This document shows positions 1 through 4,933 of a stretch of 6,787 nt of DNA, piece after piece. The position numbers were made by a program, and so were the translations under genes. The notes under the pieces were generated by a model. That model made no database searches, was not told where the DNA came from, and was given only the letters and a program-made list of their open reading frames with translations. The stretch is from Clostridia bacterium (GTDB lineage Bacteria; Bacillota_A; Clostridia; UMGS1810). Each line of letters starts with the position of its first letter. The stretch's first letter is position 1. The stretch is from positions 1-6,787 of the forward strand of contig JAFSBJ010000219.1 of the NCBI GenBank assembly GCA_017437345.1, in the 5' to 3' direction.

Positions 1-154
1 GACTTTGAGGTTCACAGAATTTTATAAATAACAAATTTTATGATAGAATGAGGAAAAAGCGCAGGGAATATTGAGCATATTTCCGAGCATTTTGACGAAA
101 TTATATCGAAAATTTGTATTTCCAAAACGAGTTCGGATAATGCTCCAATGGCTA
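1..154 (+). mobile_element. MITE-like element, right-hand part (copy 1, left end outside window)
   Basis: Positions 1-89 match 6699-6787 at 87 of 89 bases (differences at 25/6723 and 66/6764), so this is the second half of the element whose first half lies at the other end of the window. Its right terminal inverted repeat is 131-152 (begins GTTCGGATAA, ends CTCCAATGGC). It is the reverse complement of 6579-6600 at 20 of 22 positions. A TA dinucleotide follows at 153-154, matching the TA just before the other terminus, which is the target-site pattern of the IS630/Tc1-mariner group. Joining both pieces gives about 272 bp, too short for a transposase, and no conserved protein is visible. A non-autonomous, trans-mobilised element is inferred. 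At 154 it runs straight into the SGNH hydrolase reading frame. Confidence 0.8.
131..152 (+). repeat. MITE right terminal inverted repeat
   Basis: This 22-nt terminus pairs with 6579-6600 on the opposite strand, with mismatches at only two positions (11 and 13 from the outer end). The similarity stops sharply beyond 22 nt on the inner side, and on the outer side both termini meet TA. This defines the element boundary and shows that the two partial copies belong to one family. Confidence 0.85.
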
Positions 155-760
155 TCAACCTATGAAGGTTATGTGCCCGAAGGATATGCCATATATTATG
201 GTCCCAATTCAAAGTGTGATGCAAGGGTTAGCGATGTGAGCCTCACCTGGTGGGGAAGATATTTAAAAAACACAAATTCCACCCTTTTAAGAAACTGTAG
301 CTGGTCGGGTTCAACTATCTGCCACACAGGCTACGACGGAGCAGATAAAATAAATAATTCATTCATAACCCGCATGGAAAAGCTTATAGATGAAGGCTTT
401 TTTAAAGAAAATAAACCCGACACTTTTTTTGTTTTTGGCGGCACCAACGATAGCTGGGCAGATGCTCCCCTTGGTGAAAAAATGTATTCGGGGTGGGAAG
501 TAAAGGATCTTTACTGCGTTTTGCCTGCTATATGCTATCTTTTAAATCTTTTAAAGAAAAATTTCCCCGAAACAAGAATCATATGTCTTTTGAATTCGGG
601 AGTATACAAAAAGGAAATAACCGATACATTTATCGAAGCCTGCGAAAAATATGATATAGAATATATTAAAATAGAAGATTTTGAAATGCTCACAGGTCAT
701 CCCACAGAGCTTGGTATGGAACAGATTGAAAAAATGGTGAGAGATGGGATGGAAAGATAA
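140..760 (+). pseudogene. SGNH/GDSL hydrolase remnant, 5' end replaced by MITE
   Basis: SGNH hydrolases are esterases, lipases or deacetylases that use a Ser-Asn-His active site. The frame is open from a TTG at 71, but everything before 153 is MITE sequence. The first ATG (140) lies in the MITE terminus with no good ribosome binding site, giving 206 residues. Original coding sequence resumes at the peptide STYEGYVPEGY. Members of this family normally read GDS-x-STYEGY there, so the insertion fell right after the nucleophile block, and residues MLQWL now replace it. The other blocks remain: block II Gly (SWSGS, G57), block III GGTND (Asn103) and a C-terminal GHPT (His187). No Asp lies three residues before that His, so the acid of a triad is not obvious. 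Without the catalytic Ser, activity is not expected. The substrate is unknown. The 5' fragment should lie left of the window. Confidence 0.8.
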
Positions 761-809
761 GGGTTTTGTTTTTTGAAAATCGGAGATGAAAGGGCGCATT
801 ATAAAATTT

Positions 810-827
810 GTTTTGCGTAAGCAAAAC
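810..827 (+). terminator. hairpin downstream of the SGNH remnant
   Basis: A perfect 7-bp stem (GTTTTGC / GCAAAAC) with a GTAA loop is followed by a pyrimidine-rich tract (TTCCTTTTCTCTT). It could end the SGNH transcript, but the tract is interrupted by C residues, so it is not an ideal intrinsic terminator. Confidence 0.4.
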
Positions 828-829
828 TT

Positions 830-920
830 CCTTTTCTCTTCTCTATTCTCTTTTATCTATTATCTGGAAACGATAATCCCTAGAGAAGAATGAAGAGAGA
901 AAAACGAAAAGATAATAGGA
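830..920. other. pyrimidine tract followed by purine tract, no gene
   Basis: A C/T-rich run (about 828-861) is followed by an A/G-rich run (about 881-916). ATTATC / GATAAT pair around TGGAAAC, so an imperfect long hairpin is possible. A 77-codon frame starting at 890 runs on through hairpins and tRNA fragments and shows no protein-like features, so no gene is called here. Confidence 0.35.
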
Positions 921-921
921 C

Positions 922-966
922 AAAAAGAAACGACAACTTTCCCAAAGAAAATTGTCGTTTCTTTTT
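922..966. terminator. strong 15-bp hairpin, terminator-like on both strands
   Basis: AAAAAGAAACGACAA (922-936) pairs perfectly with 952-966 around a 15-nt loop. The A-run and T-run at the base make it a possible bidirectional intrinsic terminator. Read on the minus strand, it directly follows the tRNA-Ala 3' remnant at 968-983, just as the hairpin at 1137-1160 follows the intact tRNA. It therefore probably once terminated a neighbouring tRNA transcript (inference). Confidence 0.6.
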
Positions 967-967
967 G

Positions 968-983
968 ATGGAGCATAAGGGAC
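968..983 (-). repeat. tRNA-Ala 3'-end remnant (direct repeat of 1167-1182)
   Basis: The 16 bases here are identical to 1167-1182, which hold the discriminator base, the 3' acceptor strand and the edge of the T-arm of the intact tRNA-Ala, in the same orientation. Beyond position 983 the similarity ends abruptly and GC-rich sequence begins. A duplicated tRNA 3' end is what tRNA-targeting integrative elements leave behind as an attachment site. A decayed tandem tRNA copy is the alternative. Confidence 0.55.
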
Positions 984-1120
984 ACATCCGCTTCGCGTCT
1001 TACCTGCTTGCCCACCCAATCCCTTCGGGATTCGGTACCGGTCTGCGCACCTTTTTGCTAAAAACGATTATCAATCGTTTTCTTAACGCAAAAACCCTCT
1101 TAGGGTTCAAGTCCCCTGAA
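984..1120. repeat. GC-rich multi-hairpin cassette next to tRNA-Ala
   Basis: This stretch is clearly richer in G+C than its surroundings, particularly 984-1050, and is packed with perfect small hairpins: CGC-TTC-GCG (989-997), AATCCC-TTC-GGGATT (1018-1032), AAAACGATT-ATC-AATCGTTTT (1061-1081) inside an outer TTTTTGC/GCAAAAA pair, and AACCCT-CTT-AGGGTT (1093-1107). It ends in GGGTTCAAGTCCC (1104-1116 region), a T-arm sequence like that of tRNA-Ala but on the opposite strand. It may be a dispersed non-coding repeat or a structured RNA. No reading frame here is convincing, and the function is unknown. Confidence 0.45.
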
Positions 1121-1129
1121 TAATTTTTT

Positions 1130-1160
1130 AAAAAAAGAAACCTACCTTGCGGTAGATTTC
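1130..1160 (-). terminator. intrinsic terminator of tRNA-Ala
   Basis: On the minus strand, GAAATCTACC and GGTAGGTTTC form a 10-bp stem (one G-T pair) with a GCAA loop (plus strand 1137-1160). A run of seven or more T residues follows. It begins 7 nt after the 3' end of the tRNA, as expected for a monocistronic tRNA unit. Confidence 0.75.
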
Positions 1161-1167
1161 ATTTTTA

Positions 1168-1240
1168 TGGAGCATAAGGGACTTGAACCCTTGACCCCCA
1201 CACTGCCAGTGTGATGCGCTCCCAACTGCGCTAATGCCCC
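1168..1240 (-). tRNA. tRNA-Ala (anticodon GGC)
   Basis: The minus strand folds into a complete 73-nt cloverleaf: acceptor GGGGCAT/ATGCTCC, D-stem GCGC/GCGC, anticodon stem TCACA/TGTGG with loop CTGGCAG, a five-base variable region, and T-stem AAGGG/CCCTT with loop TTCAAGT. The anticodon is GGC, decoding GCC and GCU alanine codons. The G3-T70 wobble in the acceptor stem is the universal alanyl-tRNA synthetase identity element and confirms the assignment. CCA is not encoded; after discriminator A73 the sequence is TAAAAA, so CCA must be added by the nucleotidyltransferase. It has its own promoter and terminator. Confidence 0.96.
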
Positions 1241-1264
1241 GTGGATATTTTAAACACAATAAGA

Positions 1265-1293
1265 ATTATATTATGCAAAGAGAACTTTGTCAA
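1265..1293 (-). promoter_or_regulatory. consensus sigma-A promoter for tRNA-Ala
   Basis: On the minus strand, TTGACA (plus 1288-1293) is separated by exactly 17 bases from TATAAT (plus 1265-1270), a perfect match to the housekeeping consensus. The predicted start of transcription is near 1258, giving a leader of about 18 nt before the mature tRNA 5' end at 1240. Confidence 0.85.
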
Positions 1294-1323
1294 GAAAAAT
1301 CTATTTTATTTTTTAAAAATTTG

Positions 1324-1344
1324 TGATACAATATGGAAAAGGAG
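1324..1344 (+). promoter_or_regulatory. extended -10 and ribosome binding site of the flavin reductase-rubredoxin gene
   Basis: TGATACAAT (1324-1332) resembles an extended -10 element, with no good -35 at the right distance. AAAAGGAG (1337-1344) is a strong ribosome binding site 8 nt before the ATG at 1353. It decides the start: an in-frame GTG at 1323 has no such site and would add ten unconserved residues. If the -10 is real the leader would be very short, so the promoter part is weaker than the ribosome site. Confidence 0.5.
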
Positions 1345-1352
1345 TGAATTTT

Positions 1353-1964
1353 ATGAGTACAATTGACACAAAAGCACTTTTTAATATTTCCTATGGGCTG
1401 TATGTTGTAACATCAAACGACGGTAAAAAGCACAATGGTCTTATTGTCAACACAGTTATGCAGCTCACAGACACCCCCAATAGAGTTGGTGTTTGCATCA
1501 ACAAGGCGAATTATTCTCATGATGTGATAAAACAAACCGGGATTATGAATATAAACTGTCTTACAGAGAGCACACCCTTTGAAACCTTCAAGCGATTTGG
1601 TTTTCAAAGCGGTAAAGATGCAGACAAATTCAGTGGCGAAAGCGTTAAAACCTCCGAAAATGGTCTGGCAGTCCTTGGTGCAAATATAAATGCCTTTATT
1701 TCTCTTAAGGTGGCAAGCTATGTTGACCTTGACACCCACGGTCTTTTTATCTGCGATGTTACAGAAGCGCAGATTGTATCAGATGAAAAAGCTGTGACCT
1801 ATACCTACTATCAGGAAAACATAAAGCCAAAGACACAGGCTCAGAAGAAAAAGGGCTATGTATGCAAAATATGCGGCTATGTGTATGAGGGAGAAAATCT
1901 TCCCGAAGATTTTATCTGCCCGTGGTGTAAGCATGGTGCATCTGATTTTGAAGAATTAAAATGA
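1353..1964 (+). CDS. flavin reductase domain-rubredoxin fusion (Hrb-like)
   Basis: The product is 203 residues. Residues 1 to about 150 form a flavin reductase-like FMN-binding split barrel, with the typical opening FNISYGLYVVTS and the NGLIVNTVMQLT segment. Residues 168-203 form a rubredoxin with four iron ligands, CKIC (171, 174) and CPWC (189, 192). In clostridial high-molecular-weight rubredoxins (Hrb of Moorella) this pairing moves electrons from NADH through FMN and rubredoxin to a flavodiiron protein or other oxygen- or NO-detoxifying partner. The same cytoplasmic role is inferred here. The rubredoxin is the short form, lacking about 15 residues of the loop between its two Cys pairs, as in rubrerythrin-type domains. 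No partner gene lies in the window, and the gene appears monocistronic. Confidence 0.85.
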   Translation: MSTIDTKALFNISYGLYVVTSNDGKKHNGLIVNTVMQLTDTPNRVGVCINKANYSHDVIKQTGIMNINCLTESTPFETFKRFGFQSGKDADKFSGESVKTSENGLAVLGANINAFISLKVASYVDLDTHGLFICDVTEAQIVSDEKAVTYTYYQENIKPKTQAQKKKGYVCKICGYVYEGENLPEDFICPWCKHGASDFEELK

Positions 1965-1968
1965 TTTT

Positions 1969-2002
1969 AAAGGGGCATGACCGCTATAGGTTTTGCTCCT
2001 TT
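1969..2002 (+). terminator. possible terminator after the rubredoxin fusion gene
   Basis: AAAGGGGC (1969-1976) can pair with GCTCCTTT (1995-2002) across an 18-nt loop, with one G-T pair. It starts five bases after the stop codon, but only a weak T-rich tail follows, so termination would be inefficient. Confidence 0.35.
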
Positions 2003-2008
2003 GTTATG

Positions 2009-2037
2009 TTGCATTATAGTAATTTTGATGATATAAT
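2009..2037 (+). promoter_or_regulatory. sigma-A promoter of ktrBA
   Basis: TTGCAT (2009-2014) and TATAAT (2032-2037) are 17 bases apart, and the -10 is preceded by TG in the extended -10 position (TGATATAAT). Transcription would start near 2044, leaving a leader of about 90 nt before the ktrB ATG. Confidence 0.65.
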
Positions 2038-2077
2038 AATTTCAAAGACTTATGCGTGAGTATTGTTTTTGTATTCC

Positions 2078-2125
2078 GGGCATGACCGTAGCAGAAACAT
2101 GACGGAAACTGATAAGGGGAGGGAG
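2078..2125 (+). promoter_or_regulatory. ktrB leader with repeated CATGAC motif and ribosome binding site
   Basis: The leader contains CATGACCG at 2081-2088 and CATGACGG at 2098-2105. The first lies in GGGCATGACCG (2078-2088), which is repeated exactly at 1973-1983, upstream of the promoter. Such repeats could be operator half-sites or RNA elements, but I recognise no known riboswitch. A purine-rich Shine-Dalgarno stretch (AAGGGGAGGGAG, 2114-2125) ends 7 nt before the ATG at 2133. Confidence 0.35.
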
Positions 2126-2132
2126 TGATGTA

Positions 2133-3482
2133 ATGCGAAGGGCTATAAGAAAATTGTCATCAATTCAAATAATTATGTTTGCCTTTTTGCTGGTAATTGT
2201 AATAGGCAGTATTCTTTTGAGCCTGCCCATAAGCTCGGCAAACGAAAAGAGCGTGCCTTATGTTGATGCTCTTTTTACTGCAACAACAGCTACCTGTGTT
2301 ACAGGTCTTGTAACCTTGCCAACCGTATCAACATGGAGTGCTTTTGGACAGATTGTAATACTGGTTCTTATTCAGATTGGCGGACTAGGCGTTATGACAG
2401 TTGTTGCGGGTATGCTGATGATTCTGCAATGTAAATTTAATGTAAATGACAGAATTATAATCAGCGATTCGTTTAATATGAATTCTACCGGAGGAATCGT
2501 TAAGTTTGTTAAAAAAGTAATATTGCTAACCTTTATAGTAGAGCTGATAGGCGCATTATTATATATGGTAGTTTTCATTCCCGAATTTGGGATAAAAGGA
2601 ATATGGGTGTCGGTTTTCACCTCTGTGTCAGCTTTTTGTAATGCCGGCATAGATATAATTTCAGAAAACAGCTTGTGCGGATATGCACTTAACCCGATAA
2701 TTAACATAACAACTATTATGCTTATTATTTCAGGCGGTATCGGATTTGTTGTTTTATTTGATTTGGCAAGGGTGATGGGAAATAAAAAATGTAAGTCATT
2801 TAAATTTTTATCCCTTCACAGCAAAATTGCGCTTTTGGTTACGGCTTTTCTGATAATTGCCGGCACGGTTTTTATTTTGATTTTTGAATATAACAACCCG
2901 GATACATTAGGAGGATATACATTTATTGACAAAATTATGGTATCCTTGTTTCAGTCGGTGACTTTAAGAACTGCAGGCTTTGCTTCAATAGCTCAGGAAT
3001 GTATTACGGATGCATCTGCATTTGTATCAATGCTTCTCATGTTTATCGGCGGTTCACCGGCAGGAACAGCCGGCGGTATAAAGACGGTTACATTTTTTGT
3101 TTTGATTGTAAGCACATCTTCCGTTATAAAGAATAAAAGAACAGTAGATGTGTTTAACAGACAAATTTCAACAGAGATTTTAAAGCGTTCGGTCGCTGTT
3201 TTTGCAGTTTCATTTTTGACGGTTATATGTTCAACTGTTTTACTTATAGTTTTTAATGGCGGAGAATTTATTGATATATTATATGAAACAGTAAGTGCCA
3301 CAGCAACAGTCGGACTGAGTCGGAGTTATACAAGCACTCTAAACACAGTTGGTAAACTTATTATTACATTAACTATGTATCTAGGAAGAGTGGGGCCTAT
3401 TTCTTTGGCTTTTGCATTTAGTGTAAATAAGGGCAGGGAAAATCTGATTAACAATCCTGTTGAAGAAATTAATGTGGGATAA
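2133..3482 (+). CDS. ktrB: KtrB/TrkH-family potassium channel-like transporter subunit
   Basis: This 449-residue integral membrane protein is the ion-conducting subunit of a Ktr-type K+ uptake system. Its fourfold M1-P-M2 architecture is visible. The four selectivity-filter loops are at about 51-59 (ATCVTGL), 165-173 (AFCNAGI), 276-283 (LRTAGF) and 388-396 (ATVGLS), each with the filter Gly (58, 172, 282, 394). The intramembrane gating loop of the third repeat is GGSPAGTAGG (306-315), and a conserved LGRVGP follows at 418-422. The length fits KtrB rather than the longer proteobacterial TrkH. The start follows a strong Shine-Dalgarno. The stop codon overlaps the ribosome site of ktrA, so the two are co-transcribed. 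Coupling to Na+ is known for some KtrB proteins but cannot be read from the sequence. Confidence 0.92.
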   Translation: MRRAIRKLSSIQIIMFAFLLVIVIGSILLSLPISSANEKSVPYVDALFTATTATCVTGLVTLPTVSTWSAFGQIVILVLIQIGGLGVMTVVAGMLMILQCKFNVNDRIIISDSFNMNSTGGIVKFVKKVILLTFIVELIGALLYMVVFIPEFGIKGIWVSVFTSVSAFCNAGIDIISENSLCGYALNPIINITTIMLIISGGIGFVVLFDLARVMGNKKCKSFKFLSLHSKIALLVTAFLIIAGTVFILIFEYNNPDTLGGYTFIDKIMVSLFQSVTLRTAGFASIAQECITDASAFVSMLLMFIGGSPAGTAGGIKTVTFFVLIVSTSSVIKNKRTVDVFNRQISTEILKRSVAVFAVSFLTVICSTVLLIVFNGGEFIDILYETVSATATVGLSRSYTSTLNTVGKLIITLTMYLGRVGPISLAFAFSVNKGRENLINNPVEEINVG

Positions 3483-3486
3483 GGAG
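3481..3486 (+). promoter_or_regulatory. ktrA ribosome binding site overlapping the ktrB stop
   Basis: AAGGAG shares two bases with the TAA stop of ktrB (3480-3482) and sits 8 nt before the ktrA ATG. This tight arrangement supports coupled translation of the two subunits. Confidence 0.7.
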
Positions 3487-3494
3487 TTTTTTAT

Positions 3495-4136
3495 ATGGGT
3501 AAAAGTTATGCAGTTTTTGGACTTGGCAGATATGGAAGAGCAGTTGTAAAAGAGCTACTTAATAACGGAGCAGAGGTTCTGGCTGTGGATCAGGACAGAA
3601 AAATTGTAGATGAATTGGTGGGCGAAATTCCCATTTGCAAATGTGCTGATATAACTGAGCCGGGAGTTATAGAACAACTTGGCATATCGGATATAGATGT
3701 TGTTGTTATTTCAATGGCAAAAAGCTTTGAGGCAAGTATTATGGCAACTATGCTGTGCAAAGAAGCTTGTGTTGGAAAGGTTATTGTAAAGTGTTCTGAT
3801 GAATCACAGTGTAAGGTTCTTAAAAAAATCGGGGCGGACGAAGTTATTTTGCCTGAAACCGAATCAGGAACACGACTTGCCAAAAGTATTCTTAGCTCAG
3901 GGTTTATAGATATTGCTGATATAACTGATAAGATTTCAATTCTGGAAATAGATATAAAATCTGAGTGGGTTGGAAAAACACTTAGAGAGCTTGATTTAAG
4001 AAAAAAACACAACATAAATATAATGGCATTTAAAATCAGCAATGATGTGCTTTTTGCAAATCCCGACATTGTTATTGAGGATAGCATGAAAATGATAGTA
4101 ATGGCTGACAAAAAAGGTGCGGATTTTCTTAAATAG
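3495..4136 (+). CDS. ktrA: KtrA/TrkA-family regulatory subunit (RCK domain)
   Basis: This 213-residue cytoplasmic protein forms the nucleotide-gated ring under KtrB. An N-terminal RCK/TrkA-N Rossmann domain (about 4-125) carries the dinucleotide motif GLGRYG (9-14) and an acidic residue at the end of strand 2 (AVDQD, Asp32), which binds the ribose of ATP/ADP or NAD. The segment ADEVILPE leads into a C-terminal TrkA_C domain (about 135-213), the known c-di-AMP site in Firmicutes KtrA. Regulation by ATP/ADP and c-di-AMP is family knowledge, not shown here. A single RCK unit of this length is typical of KtrA rather than the duplicated proteobacterial TrkA. Only 12 bases separate it from ktrB. 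No convincing terminator follows. Confidence 0.92.
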   Translation: MGKSYAVFGLGRYGRAVVKELLNNGAEVLAVDQDRKIVDELVGEIPICKCADITEPGVIEQLGISDIDVVVISMAKSFEASIMATMLCKEACVGKVIVKCSDESQCKVLKKIGADEVILPETESGTRLAKSILSSGFIDIADITDKISILEIDIKSEWVGKTLRELDLRKKHNINIMAFKISNDVLFANPDIVIEDSMKMIVMADKKGADFLK

Positions 4137-4202
4137 TATAAGCTTTATCCCGAAGGGTTGCACAAAGCAGAAAGAGCGTCTCAGATTGGTATACTGCATA
4201 AT

Positions 4203-4252
4203 CTTGACACCTCACCACCGCCTGTGGCGGAGCCTCTCCTCAAGGAGAAGCC
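4203..4252 (+). repeat. solo two-hairpin repeat unit
   Basis: TGACACCTC is followed by CCGCC-TGT-GGCGG (4218-4230), then AGCC, then TCTCC-TCAA-GGAGA (4235-4248). The same order, TGACACCTC then a triloop hairpin then AGCC then a second C/T-G/A hairpin, occurs on the right side of the DUF559 cassette (4788-4845) with different stem sequences. This indicates a diverged member of one repeat family, here without cargo. Confidence 0.5.
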
Positions 4253-4311
4253 ATTTACAGCAGCACGATGATAAACTTTACAACTTGATTTGAAGATGCT
4301 ATCAAAACAAT

Positions 4312-4361
4312 TGGCATCTGGATTATACAGTCTTTATATAAGAGATGTCGAATTTTGGCCA
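4312..4361 (+). repeat. left copy of imperfect direct repeat flanking the DUF559 cassette
   Basis: About 50 bases from TGGCATCT to CCAA align with 4873-4923 at roughly 80 percent with one single-base gap. Shared blocks include TGGCATCT, AGTCTTTATA and TCGAATTT. It ends just before the inverted repeat at 4367. TTGGCA (4311-4316) and TATATA (4335-4340), 18 bases apart, could act as a weak promoter for the DUF559 gene, but this is speculative. Confidence 0.5.
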
Positions 4362-4366
4362 ATAAA

Positions 4367-4417
4367 AAAGCCTCCCTTGCCTAAAGGGAGGGGGACCACC
4401 GAAGGTGGTGGAGGGAT
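4367..4417 (-). repeat. left inverted repeat unit of the DUF559 cassette
   Basis: This unit contains CCTCCCTT-GCCTA-AAGGGAGG (4371-4391) and ACCACC-GAA-GGTGGT (4395-4409), ending in GGAGGGAT (4410-4417). Three segments recur inverted on the far side of the gene: AAAGCCTCCCTTG (4367-4379 against 4854-4866), CCCTTGCCTAAAGGG (4374-4388 against 4830-4844) and GGAGGGAT (against 4767-4774). GGAGGG (4410-4415) is also the only plausible ribosome binding site of the nuclease gene, so the repeat supplies its translation signal. Confidence 0.75.
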
Positions 4418-4419
4418 AG

Positions 4420-4824
4420 ATGGATAGAAAACACAATATGGAATTAACCAACAATGCAAGAGTATTGAGAAAGAATATGACAAAAGAAGAAAGACATTTA
4501 TGGTATGATTTCCTGAAAAGTTATCCCGTTAGATTTTTAAGACAAAAGGTAATTGATAATTATATAGTTGATTTTTATTGCCATAGTGCGAGGTTGATTA
4601 TCGAACTTGATGGCTCACAACATTATGAGGAAAAAGGTCTGTTAAAAGATAAAATCAGGACAGAAAGAATTGAGAAAAGAAATTTGATAGTTATTAGAAT
4701 ACCTAACAACGAATTAAACAGAAACTTTGAGGGAGTATGTCAGTATATTGATATTGCTGTAAAAGAATCCCTCCGTCAGTCTTCGACTGACACCTCCTGT
4801 GAATCCCCCAGTCAGCTACGCTGA
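4420..4824 (+). CDS. DUF559 family endonuclease-like protein carried by a repeat cassette
   Basis: The product is 134 residues of the DUF559 family, which shares the fold of the very-short-patch repair endonuclease Vsr and other PD-(D/E)XK-related nucleases. Visible features are the N-terminal RKNMTKEERHLWYDFLK helix, FLRQKVIDNYIVDFYC (core Asp), the IIELDGSQHYE strand holding the putative metal-binding E-x-D, and a final RNFEGVCQYID segment. The gene looks full length. Its actual DNA target and function are unknown. Residues 117-134 are encoded by the right-hand repeat and look like low-information read-through, so the functional domain probably ends near residue 116. The start at 4420 uses GGAGGG inside the left repeat, 4 nt upstream. 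Met7 (4438) is an alternative start. Proteins of this family often sit inside such repeats, which suggests a cargo or partner relationship (inference). Confidence 0.8.
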   Translation: MDRKHNMELTNNARVLRKNMTKEERHLWYDFLKSYPVRFLRQKVIDNYIVDFYCHSARLIIELDGSQHYEEKGLLKDKIRTERIEKRNLIVIRIPNNELNRNFEGVCQYIDIAVKESLRQSSTDTSCESPSQLR

Positions 4825-4866
4825 CAGCCCCCTTTAGGCAAGGGGTCCTATGTCAAGGGAGGCTTT
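4767..4866 (+). repeat. right inverted repeat unit of the DUF559 cassette
   Basis: From the inside out this unit carries ATCCCTCC (4767-4774), GTCAGTC-TTC-GACTGAC (4775-4791), TGACACCTC, GTCAGC-TAC-GCTGAC (4811-4825), CCCCTT-TAGGC-AAGGGG (4829-4845) and a terminal CAAGGGAGGCTTT (4854-4866). It is about twice as long as the left unit because it contains two hairpin modules instead of one. The last 18 codons and the stop of the DUF559 gene lie inside it. Confidence 0.75.
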
Positions 4867-4872
4867 GGTGCG

Positions 4873-4923
4873 TGGCATCTAAATTATGTAGTCTTTATAG
4901 CAAGGATTATCGAATTTGGGCAA
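4873..4923 (+). repeat. right copy of imperfect direct repeat flanking the DUF559 cassette
   Basis: This is the partner of 4312-4361, in the same orientation, beginning 6 bases after the end of the right inverted repeat. Most differences are transitions (for example GG to AA and AC to GT), as expected for an old duplication. It leads into the promoter of the toxin-antitoxin operon. Confidence 0.5.
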
Positions 4924-4933
4924 AAATTATAGG

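Larger units (their letters stand above)
4137..4419. other. gene-free interval between ktrA and the DUF559 gene
   Basis: No protein or RNA gene is recognisable here. The interval holds a weak interrupted hairpin at 4142-4167 (GCTTT / AAAGC), a solo two-hairpin repeat unit (4203-4252), a stretch without recognisable content (4253-4310), the left copy of an imperfect direct repeat (4312-4361) and the left repeat unit of the DUF559 cassette (4367-4417). Confidence 0.5.

Noticed and set aside
92..122. Outward promoter in the MITE driving the hydrolase remnant
   Set aside because: TTGACG is followed only by a poor -10 (TATTTC at 18 bases), too weak to claim.
12..224. 70-codon frame on the minus strand
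   Set aside because: It spans the MITE and the antisense of the hydrolase. It reflects element sequence, not a conserved protein.
890..1123. 77-codon frame on the plus strand
   Set aside because: It runs through a terminator-like hairpin, a tRNA remnant and hairpin repeats, has no ribosome binding site, and its translation shows no protein-like pattern.
1323..1352. GTG start extending the flavin reductase-rubredoxin protein by ten residues
   Set aside because: The extension overlaps the ribosome binding site and the -10-like element. The ATG at 1353 has an ideal AAAAGGAG upstream.
2038..2132. c-di-AMP (ydaO) or other known riboswitch in the ktrB leader
   Set aside because: Considered because potassium transporters are often controlled this way, but none of the conserved core of ydaO-type RNAs is visible.
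3590..4111. Long minus-strand frame opposite ktrA
   Set aside because: It is antisense to a clearly conserved RCK protein, and its translation is low-complexity shadow coding. The same applies to the minus-strand frames opposite the other genes.
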